Under the pieces are notes generated by a model. That model saw only the letters and a program-made list of their open reading frames with translations. It made no database searches and was not told the origin of the DNA. A program made the translations under genes and the position numbers. DNA of 64,000 nt from Beijerinckiaceae bacterium (lineage in GTDB: Bacteria; Pseudomonadota; Alphaproteobacteria; Rhizobiales; Beijerinckiaceae), in the NCBI GenBank assembly GCA_019745195.1, contig JAIETL010000005.1, positions 86,381-150,380 on the forward strand. Direction: 5' to 3'. Shown piece by piece: positions 40,548-49,980 of the stretch. Position 1 is the first letter of the stretch; each line of letters starts with the position of its first letter.

Positions 40548-42587
40548 ATGACCGACGCCGCCCGCACGCTGATCGTCTGTTCGTGCGAGGACACGATGCC
40601 GCTCGATATGCCGGCGCTGGCCAAGGGCTGCCCGAGCGCCGACATCCGCAGCGCCCGTCATCTTTGCCGCACGCAGACCGACCTCGTCACGAAGCTGCTC
40701 GGCGAGAGCCAAGCCATCACCATCGCCTGCACGCAGGAGGCGCCGCTCTTCGAGGAGATGGCGGCCGATTTCGATTACGCGGGCGAGCTGATCTTCGCCA
40801 ATATCCGCGAGACCGGCGGCTGGTCGAAGCAGGCGAACGCGGCCGGCCCAAAAATGGCGGCGCTGCTGGCCGCCGCCGCCGAGCCGATGCCGGCGATGGG
40901 CTTCACGACTTTGACCAGCAAGGGCGTGGCGCTGGTCTATGGCCGCGACGAGACGGCAATCTCCGTCGGCCAGCGTCTCGCCGAGCATCTCGACGTGACC
41001 ATCCTGCTCAACCGTCCTGGCGAGATCGCGCCGCCGCGCGTGATGGCGGTTCCGGTCCTGAAAGGCACGATCGGGGCGGCGACCGGCTGGCTCGGCGCGT
41101 TCGAGCTGACGGTCAACGACTACGCCGCCCCGCTGCCCTCGTCCCGCGCGAAGCTGGTCTTCGGCGAGCCGCGCAACGGCGCGGTCTCGCAATGCGACAT
41201 CGTCATCGATGTCTCGGGCGGGACGCCGCTGTTCCCGGCCGGCGATCTGCGCGCCGGCTATCTGCGAGCCGATCCGCGTGATCCCGCCGCGATCGAGAAG
41301 CTGATCAGCGACGCCAGCCACCTCGTCGGCGAGTTCGACAAGCCGCGCTATGTCCGGCTGAATGAAGACCTGTGCGCCCATTCGCGCTCGAAGAAGACCG
41401 GCTGCACCCGCTGCCTCGAACTCTGCCCGACCGGTGCGATCACCCCGAACGGCGACCATGTCGCGATCTCGGCGGAGATCTGCGCCGGCTGCGGGGCCTG
41501 CGCCGCCGTCTGCCCGACGGGCGCTGTCACCTATGCCCTGCCGCCGACCGACGCGCTGCTGCGCCGCCTGCGGACGTTGCTGACCACTTACGCACAGGCC
41601 GGCGGGCGCGACGCCGTCGTGCTGCTGCACGATGCCGAGCATGGCGAGCCGCTGATCGACGCGCTGGCCCGCTTTGGAGAGGGCCTGCCGGCCCGCGTCC
41701 TGCCGCTGCGCGTCAACGAGATCACGCAACTCGGGCTGGAAACCTATGCCGCGGCGCTCGCCTTCGGGGCCTCGGCCATCCGCGTGCTCGGCCGCGCCAA
41801 GCCGAAGCATGATCTCTCCGGCCTGACGCGCAACCTCGACTACGCCAACACGCTCGGCCGCGCGCTCGGCTTCGGCGAGGGCAGGGCGGGCGTAATCGAG
41901 ACCGACGACCCCGACCAGCTCTCTCTGGCCCTTTCGCAGATCGCGCCCGGCCAGTCCTCCGCCAGCCCCGCCCGCTTCCGCCCGATGGGCGAGGGCCGGC
42001 CATTGCTGCGTCAGGCCGTCTCGGAGTTGCACGCCGCGGCGCCGACGCCGGTGCCGGCCATCGCCATGCCCGAGCGCGCGCCGTTCGGCACCATCCATGT
42101 CGAGACGGAAGGCTGCACGCTCTGCCTGGCTTGCGTCTCCGCCTGCCCGGTGCAGGCACTGTCGGACAATCCCGAGCGCCCGACGCTCGCCTTCCAGGAA
42201 GACCTCTGCGTGCAATGCGGGCTCTGCGCCGCGACCTGCCCCGAAAAGGTCATCACGCTGGAGCCGCGCATCGACTTCGACGCCTGGAAGGGCGGCAGGC
42301 GCGTGCTGAAGCAGGAGGAGCCGTTCCACTGCATCAACTGCGCAAAGCCATTCGGCGTGCGCAGCACCATCGAGAAGATCGCCGCCAGGCTCGAAGGCAA
42401 GCACTGGATGTTTTCGGGCAGCGCGGCGCAGCGCATCTCGGTGATCAGGATGTGCGAGGATTGCCGCGTCGAGGTCGTCGTCAACGAGAGCTTCGACCCG
42501 CATCTGTCGCCCCAGCGCCCGCCGGTGCGGACGACGGAGGACTATCTGCGCGAGCGGGCGGAGCGCGGAGAAGACCCGTTGCAGTAG
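40548..42587 (+). CDS. Large 4Fe-4S polyferredoxin protein
   Basis: Cytoplasmic iron-sulfur protein of 679 aa. The N-terminal part (about 1-280) has CSCED and TIACTQEAPLFEEM blocks. Then come four-cysteine ferredoxin motifs at about 288-330 (CTRCLELCPTGAI and CAGCGACAAVCPTGAV) and 525-570 (CTLCLACVSACPVQAL and CVQCGLCAATCPEKVI), plus a late CINC and CEDC. The segment between resembles an HdrA/MvhD-like alpha/beta domain. It is divergently placed from the formate dehydrogenase maturation operon, so it probably serves electron transfer or cluster supply there. The exact partner is unknown. Confidence 0.88.
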   Translation: MTDAARTLIVCSCEDTMPLDMPALAKGCPSADIRSARHLCRTQTDLVTKLLGESQAITIACTQEAPLFEEMAADFDYAGELIFANIRETGGWSKQANAAGPKMAALLAAAAEPMPAMGFTTLTSKGVALVYGRDETAISVGQRLAEHLDVTILLNRPGEIAPPRVMAVPVLKGTIGAATGWLGAFELTVNDYAAPLPSSRAKLVFGEPRNGAVSQCDIVIDVSGGTPLFPAGDLRAGYLRADPRDPAAIEKLISDASHLVGEFDKPRYVRLNEDLCAHSRSKKTGCTRCLELCPTGAITPNGDHVAISAEICAGCGACAAVCPTGAVTYALPPTDALLRRLRTLLTTYAQAGGRDAVVLLHDAEHGEPLIDALARFGEGLPARVLPLRVNEITQLGLETYAAALAFGASAIRVLGRAKPKHDLSGLTRNLDYANTLGRALGFGEGRAGVIETDDPDQLSLALSQIAPGQSSASPARFRPMGEGRPLLRQAVSELHAAAPTPVPAIAMPERAPFGTIHVETEGCTLCLACVSACPVQALSDNPERPTLAFQEDLCVQCGLCAATCPEKVITLEPRIDFDAWKGGRRVLKQEEPFHCINCAKPFGVRSTIEKIAARLEGKHWMFSGSAAQRISVIRMCEDCRVEVVVNESFDPHLSPQRPPVRTTEDYLRERAERGEDPLQ

Positions 42588-42593
42588 GAGGTT

Positions 42594-42753
42594 CCTCCCC
42601 TCCCCCTCGTGGGGAGGGGATGGGGGTGGGGGGAGAACGGCCGGGCGAGCGGCAATGCGAGACAGGCTGGTATCGGCGGAAGTTCAAAGCTCGAACCGCT
42701 CTCTTTGACTTTCCGCCCCCCACCCCTAGCCCCTCCCCACAAGGGGGGAGGGG
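42594..42753. repeat. Palindromic element C, copy 3
   Basis: Arms CCTCCCCCTCGTGGGGAGGGG and CCCCTCCCCACAAGGGGGGA at the ends of a 160-base segment with a partly paired centre. It fills the gap between two convergent genes and ends just before the cytochrome stop codon at 42756. Confidence 0.82.
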
Positions 42754-42755
42754 AA

Positions 42756-44039
42756 TTACCGCGTCACCTTCTCCAGCCAGTCCACCAGCGCCTGCCGATC
42801 TTCAGCCGAACCGATCCTCTGCTCGGGCATCTTCGTGCCGGGCGTATAGGCGTTCGGTCCCACCTCGAAGAGCTTCGCCACGGTCTCCTTGCTCCAGACG
42901 ATGTCCATCGTCCTGAACGCGTCGGAATAGGCATAACCCGGCGCGCTCGCGATCCTGCGCCCTAAGATGCCGTGCAGGGTCGGACCGGCGCGGTTGCCGT
43001 CGGCCGGCGTCAGCGTGTGGCAGGCGGCGCAGGCGCGAAACACCTGCGCGCCGCGCTCGCCCTGAAACGCCGCCAGCACATCCTCGCCGGCGCGCGGCAC
43101 GACGGGGCCAATATGCTCGCCGGTGACGGCGTTCCAGCGCCGCACCAGCCGGTCGGCACCGCCCGAAAGCAGGGTCCGTCCGTCCGGCAGAAAGGCCAGC
43201 GACCAGACCGGCAGCCCCGGCCCGACCAGCGTCGCCCGGATCGTCCGCGTCCGGCGGTCGATCAGCGCGACCTGACCGCGCAGCCCCCCCGCCGCGATCG
43301 TCGCGCCGTCAGTCGATAGGGCCAGCGCGATCAGCGGCGTCTGGCCGATCGCGATCTCGGCGCGGGCCGCTCCGTCAGGGCCGAACAGCCGCAAGATTCC
43401 GTCGGCGGCGGCGACCGCGATCTCGCCATCGGGCGCCACGACGACGCCGTTCAGCGCGGCCGGCAGCGTCACGATCCTGGCCGCGCCGCCATCGGCCGGC
43501 CAGATCCGCAAGGTCGCGTCATAGCCCGAGGAGACGACCGCGCCGCCGGGCGCGAACGCGACGCCGTTGACCGGCCCCTTGTGCCCCTCCAGAACGCGTG
43601 CTGTGCCATCGGCCAACGAGACGACGCGTACCGTCTCGTCCCAGGAGGCCGAGGCGAGATGCCCGCCTTCGGACGAGACGGCGATGGCGGACACCGGACC
43701 CTTATGGCCTTCCAGAACCCGCGCCGGCTCGGCAGCGTCGCCCTGCCACAGCGCGATCCGGCCATCCTCGGCCCCGGTCGCGAAGCCGAGGCCGTTCACG
43801 CTCGCGACCGCATTGATCGCGCCCTGATGGAAGCGCAGCACCTTGTCGGCAGCGCCGCTCTCCAGCCGCCACAGGATCGCCGACTGGTCGAACGAGCCGG
43901 TCATGGCGAACCGCCCATCGGGAGACGCGGCGACGGCGCGGACGGGTCCGCCATGCCCGCGCAGTTCCTGCGCGGGGGCGGGGGCGGGGGCGGCGAGGAA
44001 GAGAACTGCGGCCAGCGTTGCGCAAGCGGTCCTTCTCAT
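42756..44039 (-). CDS. WD40-repeat protein fused to c-type cytochrome
   Basis: Periplasmic protein (427 aa) with a signal peptide (residues 1-24, APAQ cleavage region), about six to seven WD40 blades (30-310, e.g. LEGHKGPVSAIAVSSEGGHLAS and the near repeat LEGHKGPVNGVAFAPGG) and a class I cytochrome c domain with haem motif CAACH (337-341) and axial Met in TPGTKMPEQ. The combination suggests a redox carrier that docks on a partner through the propeller. Its ATG follows the aminotransferase stop directly (TGAATG), so the two are translated together. Confidence 0.92.
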   Translation of the reverse strand: MRRTACATLAAVLFLAAPAPAPAQELRGHGGPVRAVAASPDGRFAMTGSFDQSAILWRLESGAADKVLRFHQGAINAVASVNGLGFATGAEDGRIALWQGDAAEPARVLEGHKGPVSAIAVSSEGGHLASASWDETVRVVSLADGTARVLEGHKGPVNGVAFAPGGAVVSSGYDATLRIWPADGGAARIVTLPAALNGVVVAPDGEIAVAAADGILRLFGPDGAARAEIAIGQTPLIALALSTDGATIAAGGLRGQVALIDRRTRTIRATLVGPGLPVWSLAFLPDGRTLLSGGADRLVRRWNAVTGEHIGPVVPRAGEDVLAAFQGERGAQVFRACAACHTLTPADGNRAGPTLHGILGRRIASAPGYAYSDAFRTMDIVWSKETVAKLFEVGPNAYTPGTKMPEQRIGSAEDRQALVDWLEKVTR

Positions 44040-45380
44040 TCAGTGAGCCACCGCCCGGATCACCCGCCGCACCTTCTCCGTAAGCTCCCCGATCTGCTCT
44101 TCCGTGATGATCAGAGGTGGGGTCAGCGCGAGCGTCTCGCCGGTGATCCGGATCATGATCCCTTCCTCGCGAAAGGCCCGGTCCATCGCCTCATAGGCGC
44201 GCTTGCCGACGCCCTCGGGGCGCGAGGCGAGGTCGATGCCGGCGACGAGGCCCAGCGTGCGGATGTCGAGCACGTTGGGCTCGTCCTTCAGCGACATGAT
44301 CGCGTCGGCCCAGACCGGCTCCAGCGCCTTGGCCCGCTCGAACAGGCCCTCGTCGCGGTAGATGTCGAGCGTCGCGAGGCAGGCGGCGGCCGCCAGCGGA
44401 TGGCCGGAATAGGTGTAGCCGTGGAACAGCTCGATGACGTTGTCGGGGCCGTTCATGAACGCGTCGTAGATGTGCTTGCGGCAGATCACGCCGCCCATCG
44501 GCACCGTGCCCGAGGTCACGCCCTTGGCGAAGGTGATCATGTCGGGGACGACGCCGTAGCGTTCGGCGGCGAACGCCGTGCCCAGTCGCCCGAAGCCGGT
44601 GATGACCTCGTCGAAGATCAAAAGGATGCCGTGCTTGTCGCAGATCTCGCGCAGGCGCTTGAGATAGCCCTTGGGCGGCGGCAGCACGCCGGTCGAGCCC
44701 GCCATCGGCTCGACCATGACGGCGGCGATTGTCGAGGCGTCGTGCAGGGTGACGATGCGCTCCAGCTCGTCGGCGAGATGCGCTCCGTAATCCGGCTCGC
44801 CCTTGGTGAAGCGCTGCTTCTCGCGGTCATAAGTGTGCGGCAAATGGTCCACGCCGGCGAGCAGCGAGCCGAAGAATTTCCGGTTGGAGACGATGCCGCC
44901 GATCGAGATGCCGCCGAAGCCGACGCCGTGATAGCCGCGCTCGCGGCCGATCAGCCGGGTCTTGGAGCCCTTGCCGGAGATGTTCCAGTAGGCGATCGCG
45001 ATCTTCAGCGCCGTGTCGGCGGCCTCCGAGCCCGAGCCGGCGAAGAAGACATGGTCGAGGTCGCCCGGCGCCAGCGCCGCGATGCGGGCGGCCGCCGCGA
45101 ACACTTTCGGATGGCCGAACTGGAAGGTCGGCGCGAAATCGAGCTCCTCGGCCTGGGCCTGGATCGCCTCGATGATCGGGCGGCGCGCATGGCCGGCATT
45201 GCAGCACCACAGGCCCGCCGTGCCGTCCATCACCGGCTTGCCCTCCGGCGTGTAGTAGAACATCCCCTCGGCGCGGGCGATCATGCGCGGGTTCTGCTTG
45301 AACGAGCGGTTGGCCGTGAACGGCATCCAGAAGGCGTCGAGGTCGTTGGGCGTGCCCAGCGGCTTGAGGGCGGATGTCAT
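44040..45380 (-). CDS. Omega-amino acid:pyruvate aminotransferase (class III)
   Basis: PLP-dependent aminotransferase (446 aa) of class III. The opening DLDAFWMPFTANRSFK and GTAGLWCCNAGHARRPI are typical of beta-alanine/omega-amino acid:pyruvate transaminases. The PLP lysine is Lys286 in TFAKGVTSGTVPMGGV; the cofactor-binding Asp is in LLIFDEVITGFGR. It would move an amino group from beta-alanine or related amines to pyruvate. It is the first gene of a pair with the WD40-cytochrome. No ABC or regulatory gene for amines is adjacent. Confidence 0.93.
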   Translation of the reverse strand: MTSALKPLGTPNDLDAFWMPFTANRSFKQNPRMIARAEGMFYYTPEGKPVMDGTAGLWCCNAGHARRPIIEAIQAQAEELDFAPTFQFGHPKVFAAAARIAALAPGDLDHVFFAGSGSEAADTALKIAIAYWNISGKGSKTRLIGRERGYHGVGFGGISIGGIVSNRKFFGSLLAGVDHLPHTYDREKQRFTKGEPDYGAHLADELERIVTLHDASTIAAVMVEPMAGSTGVLPPPKGYLKRLREICDKHGILLIFDEVITGFGRLGTAFAAERYGVVPDMITFAKGVTSGTVPMGGVICRKHIYDAFMNGPDNVIELFHGYTYSGHPLAAAACLATLDIYRDEGLFERAKALEPVWADAIMSLKDEPNVLDIRTLGLVAGIDLASRPEGVGKRAYEAMDRAFREEGIMIRITGETLALTPPLIITEEQIGELTEKVRRVIRAVAH

Positions 45381-45567
45381 CGGCGGCGTTCCTGATCCGG
45401 TTAAGCGTCTCTCAACCTAACAGCACGACGGGGACTGTAAATCGCAAGCCGGGCGGGGCATCCCTGCGCCGGCCGAAGACCGGCTACGCGCGACAAGACA
45501 GGTGACGTTACGTCGCGCCCGGCCTAGGCTGCCATCGGGGGAGTGAGAAAACTGCATCGGGACCACA

Positions 45568-47409
45568 ATGGTCGCTAGCGGCGAAACCCCGGACCGGCCA
45601 GACGACCAGACCGCGGCGCTGATCCGCGCGGCGCTGGACCGTGTTCTCGCCTCCGACGCCTTCCGCAGCGCGCCGCAACTCGCGGCCTTTCTGGGCTTCA
45701 TCGTCGAGCGCAGCCTTGCCGGTCGCGCCGCCGAGTTGAAGGGTTACACCATCGCCGTCGAGGCGTTCGGCCGGTCCCCCGATTTCGACCCGCAGACGGA
45801 CCCGATCGTGCGCGTCGAGGCGGGCCGGCTGCGCAAGGCGCTGGTGCAGTACTATGCCGGCGAAGGCGCGGCCGAGCCGCTCAGGATCACGATTCCGGTC
45901 GGCGGCTATGTTCCGAGCTTCCTGTCCGATGGTCCGGGCCTCGTCGCGGACGCGGAGGATCAGGCTCCCACGCCCGCCGACCCTGCGGCGGACAAGTTCA
46001 TGGCGCCCCCGCCCCCGGACGAGCCGGTCGGCCAGCCGCACGGAGCTGCGGACCGCGTCGAGAGCGGGCGCGCCCGGCTCGCCATCGTCGGGCTCGTGCT
46101 GATCATCGTGATCATGGCCGTCGCGGTGGCGTCGACGCGGATCGGCCATCGCCGCGAGGCGGGCTCGCCCCCCGCCGGCGTCGCGCAGCAGAATCGGACG
46201 GCCCCGCCGCCTGCCGCCGCGCGGCCCCCGGTCGACGCCGCGCAGCAGCCGGTCCACCTCCCGGTCGTCACGGTGACGGTCGCCGCGCCGACGGACGATC
46301 CCGCGCTGGCGGAGGTGATGCAGCGCTTCGCCCGGCTGCTGGTCGACGTCATGGCGCGCTTCGACGATCTGATCTCGGTCAAGGCGCTGCAGCCCGGCGC
46401 GAGTGGCGTCGAGGCCGGCGCCTACGTCTTCGAGATCAACGCCAGCCGCGTCGGCGCGGATACGGAAGGGTTCGGCCGCCTGCGTTCGGTCAGGGACGGG
46501 CGGATCGTCTGGACGACATCGACGACGCGCACCCTGGGCGGCGGCCCGGACGATCCCGAACTGCTCGAACTGGCGCGCCGGCTGGCGATCCGGCTGGCCG
46601 AGCCCTTCGGCATCATCCATGCGGATTTCCGCCAGTCGGCCACCTCTCCGGCAATGCGCTGCATGTTCCAGGCTTTCGACTTCCGCCGCACCATGCAGCC
46701 GGCCGAGCACCTCGCCGCCCGCGCCTGCCTCGAGGGCGTGCTGGCCAAGGATGCCGGTTTTCATCCGGCCTGGTCCCAGCTCGCGCTGCTGATCCTCGAC
46801 GAGTACACGCAAGGTCTCAACCCGCAGCCCGGACCGCCGCTCGACCGCGCGCTGAGCGCGGCGCTGACGGCGGTGCGGCTGGCCCCGTCAAGCGCGCGCG
46901 CCCAGCAGGTCATGATGGATGTGCTGTTCGCCCGGGGCGCGCTGGAAGACGCGATCAAAAGCGGCCGCGAGGCGCTGGCGCGCAACCCCTACGACCCCGA
47001 CATCATGGCCGATCTCGGCTCGCGCTTCGTCCGGCTCAACCGGCCGGCCGAGGGGCTGCCGCTGCTCGCCCGCGCCGTGGAGCTCAGCGCCGGCCGGCCG
47101 CCCTGGTACGATTTCTATGCGTTTCTGGCGGCGCATCTGCTGGGGGCAGACAAGCTCGCCGAAAGCTACGGCACGGCGCTGCTGGCCGATCAGGGCGCGC
47201 TCAGCCTGCTCGGCCGTTCGCTCGCCGCCGCCAAGGCGAAGGACGAGGTCGAGCTTGCGACCTGCCTGCGCGCCCTCGTCGAGGCCGCGCCGCTCTTCGC
47301 CATCGACCCGCGGCTCTATCTCTCCCAGAAAGGCTTCGCGCCCGAGCTGATCGACCGCGTGCTCGCCGGCCTGGGGCCCAACGCGCTCGGCGTCCTGACG
47401 CGGAGATAG
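45568..47409 (+). CDS. Membrane-anchored TPR protein with regulator-like N-terminus
   Basis: Protein of 613 aa. The cytoplasmic N-terminal domain (about 15-120) has the FLGFIVERSLAGRAAELKGYTI ... DPQTDPIVRVEAGRLRKALVQYY pattern common to rhizobial proteins annotated as adenylate-cyclase-like or CadC-like regulators. A Pro-rich linker follows, then one membrane helix (171-188). The C-terminal part contains a TolB-like region and TPR-type helices (for instance LAPSSARAQQVMMDVLFARGALEDAI). No cyclase catalytic residues are seen. I infer a membrane sensor or scaffold; DNA binding is unproven. Confidence 0.75.
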   Translation: MVASGETPDRPDDQTAALIRAALDRVLASDAFRSAPQLAAFLGFIVERSLAGRAAELKGYTIAVEAFGRSPDFDPQTDPIVRVEAGRLRKALVQYYAGEGAAEPLRITIPVGGYVPSFLSDGPGLVADAEDQAPTPADPAADKFMAPPPPDEPVGQPHGAADRVESGRARLAIVGLVLIIVIMAVAVASTRIGHRREAGSPPAGVAQQNRTAPPPAAARPPVDAAQQPVHLPVVTVTVAAPTDDPALAEVMQRFARLLVDVMARFDDLISVKALQPGASGVEAGAYVFEINASRVGADTEGFGRLRSVRDGRIVWTTSTTRTLGGGPDDPELLELARRLAIRLAEPFGIIHADFRQSATSPAMRCMFQAFDFRRTMQPAEHLAARACLEGVLAKDAGFHPAWSQLALLILDEYTQGLNPQPGPPLDRALSAALTAVRLAPSSARAQQVMMDVLFARGALEDAIKSGREALARNPYDPDIMADLGSRFVRLNRPAEGLPLLARAVELSAGRPPWYDFYAFLAAHLLGADKLAESYGTALLADQGALSLLGRSLAAAKAKDEVELATCLRALVEAAPLFAIDPRLYLSQKGFAPELIDRVLAGLGPNALGVLTRR

Positions 47410-47573
47410 GGCCTTCGGGCATCGCCCTTTCTGGCGAATTCCACCGCTTTCTGCGCGATCTGGCCCCGACCATAGGCCGGGAGGCTCGCTTGACGCCATC
47501 GGCGCAGGTAACCTCGCGACATCATTCGTGATTCGCCGCTGTCGTCCCATCCTCCTCTTGCGCGGTCGCTCTC

Positions 47574-49028
47574 TTGGCCCCTGTCCGCCTGAACGCCCTG
47601 CACCCACTCGCCAGCGCCGTCACAGGCCTGTCGGCCGGCGCCGTCACCGCGCTGCTTCTGCCGGGCCCGCTCGGCGGCGCGCTCGGCCTGCTGCTGGCCG
47701 GCGGCGGGCTGATCGGCTCGGCGCTGGTCTCGGAGAAGCGCGCGGCCGGGCAGCGCGAGCAGGTTTTGGCGGCGATCGGCGAGGTCAAGGTCAGGCTGGC
47801 GACCAACGCGATCCGGCTCGATTCGCTGGCGCGCCGCGTCGAGGAACTGCCGATGCGCGAGGCTGACGCCGCGCCTGCGCGCGCGACGCTGAACGAACTC
47901 ACGGCCGAAGTCGGGCTGCTCGGCGACCTGATCCATCAGGTCGCGACCACGCTCGCCGACCATGACGCGGAACTGGCCCTGGCACGCTCGCGCCAGCAGG
48001 CGGCGCCGCCCGCGCCCGCGCCCGCGCCGCTCCCGGTGGTGCTCGACCCGGAGGCCGCCATGCGCGCCCGGATCGAGGCCAAGGCGGCCGAGCGCGAGGA
48101 GACGATCAGGCAGGCGCAGCGCCGCGCCGCCGACGAGCGCGCCGCCGTGATCAGCCAGGCGCTGTCGGAAGGCCGCGTCGAGGTCCATCTTCAGCCGATC
48201 GTGCAGTTGCCGCAGCGGCGCACGCGCGGCTACGAGGCGCTGGTCAGGCTGCGTCTCGACGATCAGACGCTGCTGCTGCCCGAACATTTCGTCAAAATCG
48301 TCGAGGAGCGCGGCTTCGGCCCGACGCTGGATGCGCTCGTGCTGACGCGCGCGCTCGCCATCGCCCGCCATCTGGGCGCCAAGGACGGGAAGCTGTTCGT
48401 CTCGTGCAATTTCAGCGCGGCGACCTGGGGCTCGGCCAAGGCGCTGTCGGCGCTGTCGCGCATTCTCGACAAGTATCGCGAGCATGCCGGCCATCTCGTC
48501 ATCGAGATGCCGCAGACCGTGTTCCGGGCGCTCGACCCGACGAGTCTGGGCTTTCTCGGCGCCATGTCGGCCAATGGCGTGCGCTTCGCGCTCGACCAGC
48601 TTGTCGATCTCAGGCTCGATCCGGCGTCGCTGGCCGATCGCGGGGTCCGCTTCGTCAAGGCCCCGGCCGCGCTTCTGCAGGCCGACGCGGTCGGCCGAGT
48701 GGCGGCCGACATCGCCGCCAGCGACCTCGCCGCGCTGCTCGCCCGCGCCGCGATCACGCTGATCGCCGACGACATCGAGGACGATCCGACGGTAGCGGAC
48801 ATGATCGAACTCGGCGTCGGCCTCGCGCAGGGGCTGGTCTTCTCGCCGCCGCGCCCGGTCAAGCCCGAGGTCTTCGCCGAGCCGTCGGCTGCGCCGGTTC
48901 GCGAGCTGGAGCCCGCGCCGGCCCGGCCTTCAGCCGAGGTCCTGGGATATCCCGCGCCCGTGCCGGCCGAGGAGGCTAAGCCCGAGCGCTTGCCCTTCCG
49001 CTCCGTGCTGCGCCGCGCCAGCGCCTGA
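47574..49028 (+). CDS. Degenerate EAL-domain membrane protein
   Basis: Protein of 484 aa from a TTG (start uncertain, no good ATG). Two N-terminal hydrophobic helices (about 9-52) and a coiled coil precede a C-terminal EAL domain (about 190-435). The YEALVRLR motif itself is present, but other catalytic sites are changed: IEMPQ replaces ExTE, LDQL replaces DDFG, VKAP replaces KID, and ADDIED replaces the AEGVE-type motif. Cyclic di-GMP hydrolysis is therefore unlikely; a binding or protein-interaction role is inferred. The C-terminal tail is Pro/Ala-rich. Confidence 0.82.
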   Translation: MAPVRLNALHPLASAVTGLSAGAVTALLLPGPLGGALGLLLAGGGLIGSALVSEKRAAGQREQVLAAIGEVKVRLATNAIRLDSLARRVEELPMREADAAPARATLNELTAEVGLLGDLIHQVATTLADHDAELALARSRQQAAPPAPAPAPLPVVLDPEAAMRARIEAKAAEREETIRQAQRRAADERAAVISQALSEGRVEVHLQPIVQLPQRRTRGYEALVRLRLDDQTLLLPEHFVKIVEERGFGPTLDALVLTRALAIARHLGAKDGKLFVSCNFSAATWGSAKALSALSRILDKYREHAGHLVIEMPQTVFRALDPTSLGFLGAMSANGVRFALDQLVDLRLDPASLADRGVRFVKAPAALLQADAVGRVAADIAASDLAALLARAAITLIADDIEDDPTVADMIELGVGLAQGLVFSPPRPVKPEVFAEPSAAPVRELEPAPARPSAEVLGYPAPVPAEEAKPERLPFRSVLRRASA

Positions 49029-49069
49029 GCGGCCGTCTTCTGTTTGCAACCGCGAAGAGCTAAGGCTCC

Positions 49070-49960
49070 ATGACAGCCATGGAGCCTTCCGCTTTGCCGA
49101 CATCCGAGACGACGACACAACCACTGACCGGCTTCGCCGGCATCGCCGACCGCTTCGACCTCTGCCTCTGCGACATCTGGGGCGTGGTCCATAATGGCGT
49201 CGCCGCCCATCGCGAGGCGGTCGAGGCGCTGCTCGCGATGCGCAAGGCGGGCGTCAGCGTGGTGCTGGTGACCAACGCGCCGCGCCCAAACGCCGAGATC
49301 AGACGCCAGCTCGACGGGTTCGGCGTGCCGGGGGACGCCTATGACGCCATCGTCACCTCGGGCGACGTCTGCCGGGGCCTCATCCGGGCGCGGGCCGGGC
49401 AGCCCCTCTACATGCTCGGCCCCGACCGCGACCTGCCGCTGATCGCAGGTCTCGACGCGCCCCGCGTCGCGCCGGATCAGGCGGCCTATGTGCTCTGCAC
49501 CGGCCTGTTCGACGACGAGACCGAGACGGCCGAGACCTATGCCGGGCTGCTCGCCGGTTTCGCGGCGCGCGGCCTGACCCTGATCTGCGCCAATCCCGAT
49601 CTGGTGGTCGAGCGTGGCGGGCGCATCGTGCCCTGCGCCGGCTCGCTGGCGCTGGCCTATGAGGAACTGGGCGGGCAGGCGATCTATGCCGGCAAGCCGC
49701 ATGCGCCGATCTACGAGGCGGCGCTTGCGCTGGGCGAGGCAGCGCGCGGTTCAGCGATCGATCGCGCCCGCATCTGCGGCATCGGCGACGCCATCCGCAC
49801 CGACATAGCCGGCGCCAACGCTTTTGGAGCCGCAAGCGTCATGGTGCTGGCCGGCATCCACGCGCAGGATCTGATGGAAGCGGACTGGGACCGGCGTCAC
49901 GCCTGGTTCGCCGACCAGCTCCACAGGCCGCACTACGCCCTGCCGCATCTGGTTTGGTGA
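49070..49960 (+). CDS. HAD-superfamily hydrolase, TIGR01459 type
   Basis: HAD subfamily IIA phosphatase-like protein (296 aa). Motif I is CLCDIWGVVHNG with the nucleophile Asp; motif II is VLVTNAPRPNAE (Thr); the C-terminal AGKPHAPIYEAAL (Lys) and GIGDAIRTDIAGANAFG (Asp) complete the site. TIGR01459 members lie near ribF and ileS-like genes in alphaproteobacteria; the substrate is not known. TAAGG precedes the ATG; ATG at 49079 is another option. Confidence 0.92.
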   Translation: MTAMEPSALPTSETTTQPLTGFAGIADRFDLCLCDIWGVVHNGVAAHREAVEALLAMRKAGVSVVLVTNAPRPNAEIRRQLDGFGVPGDAYDAIVTSGDVCRGLIRARAGQPLYMLGPDRDLPLIAGLDAPRVAPDQAAYVLCTGLFDDETETAETYAGLLAGFAARGLTLICANPDLVVERGGRIVPCAGSLALAYEELGGQAIYAGKPHAPIYEAALALGEAARGSAIDRARICGIGDAIRTDIAGANAFGAASVMVLAGIHAQDLMEADWDRRHAWFADQLHRPHYALPHLVW

Positions 49961-49980
49961 AAATCGGGCGGACGCTCTTT

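Noticed and set aside
40263..42503. 746-residue minus-strand ORF opposite the polyferredoxin
   Set aside because: No recognisable domain, typical GC-rich antisense composition; the plus strand encodes clear ferredoxin motifs.
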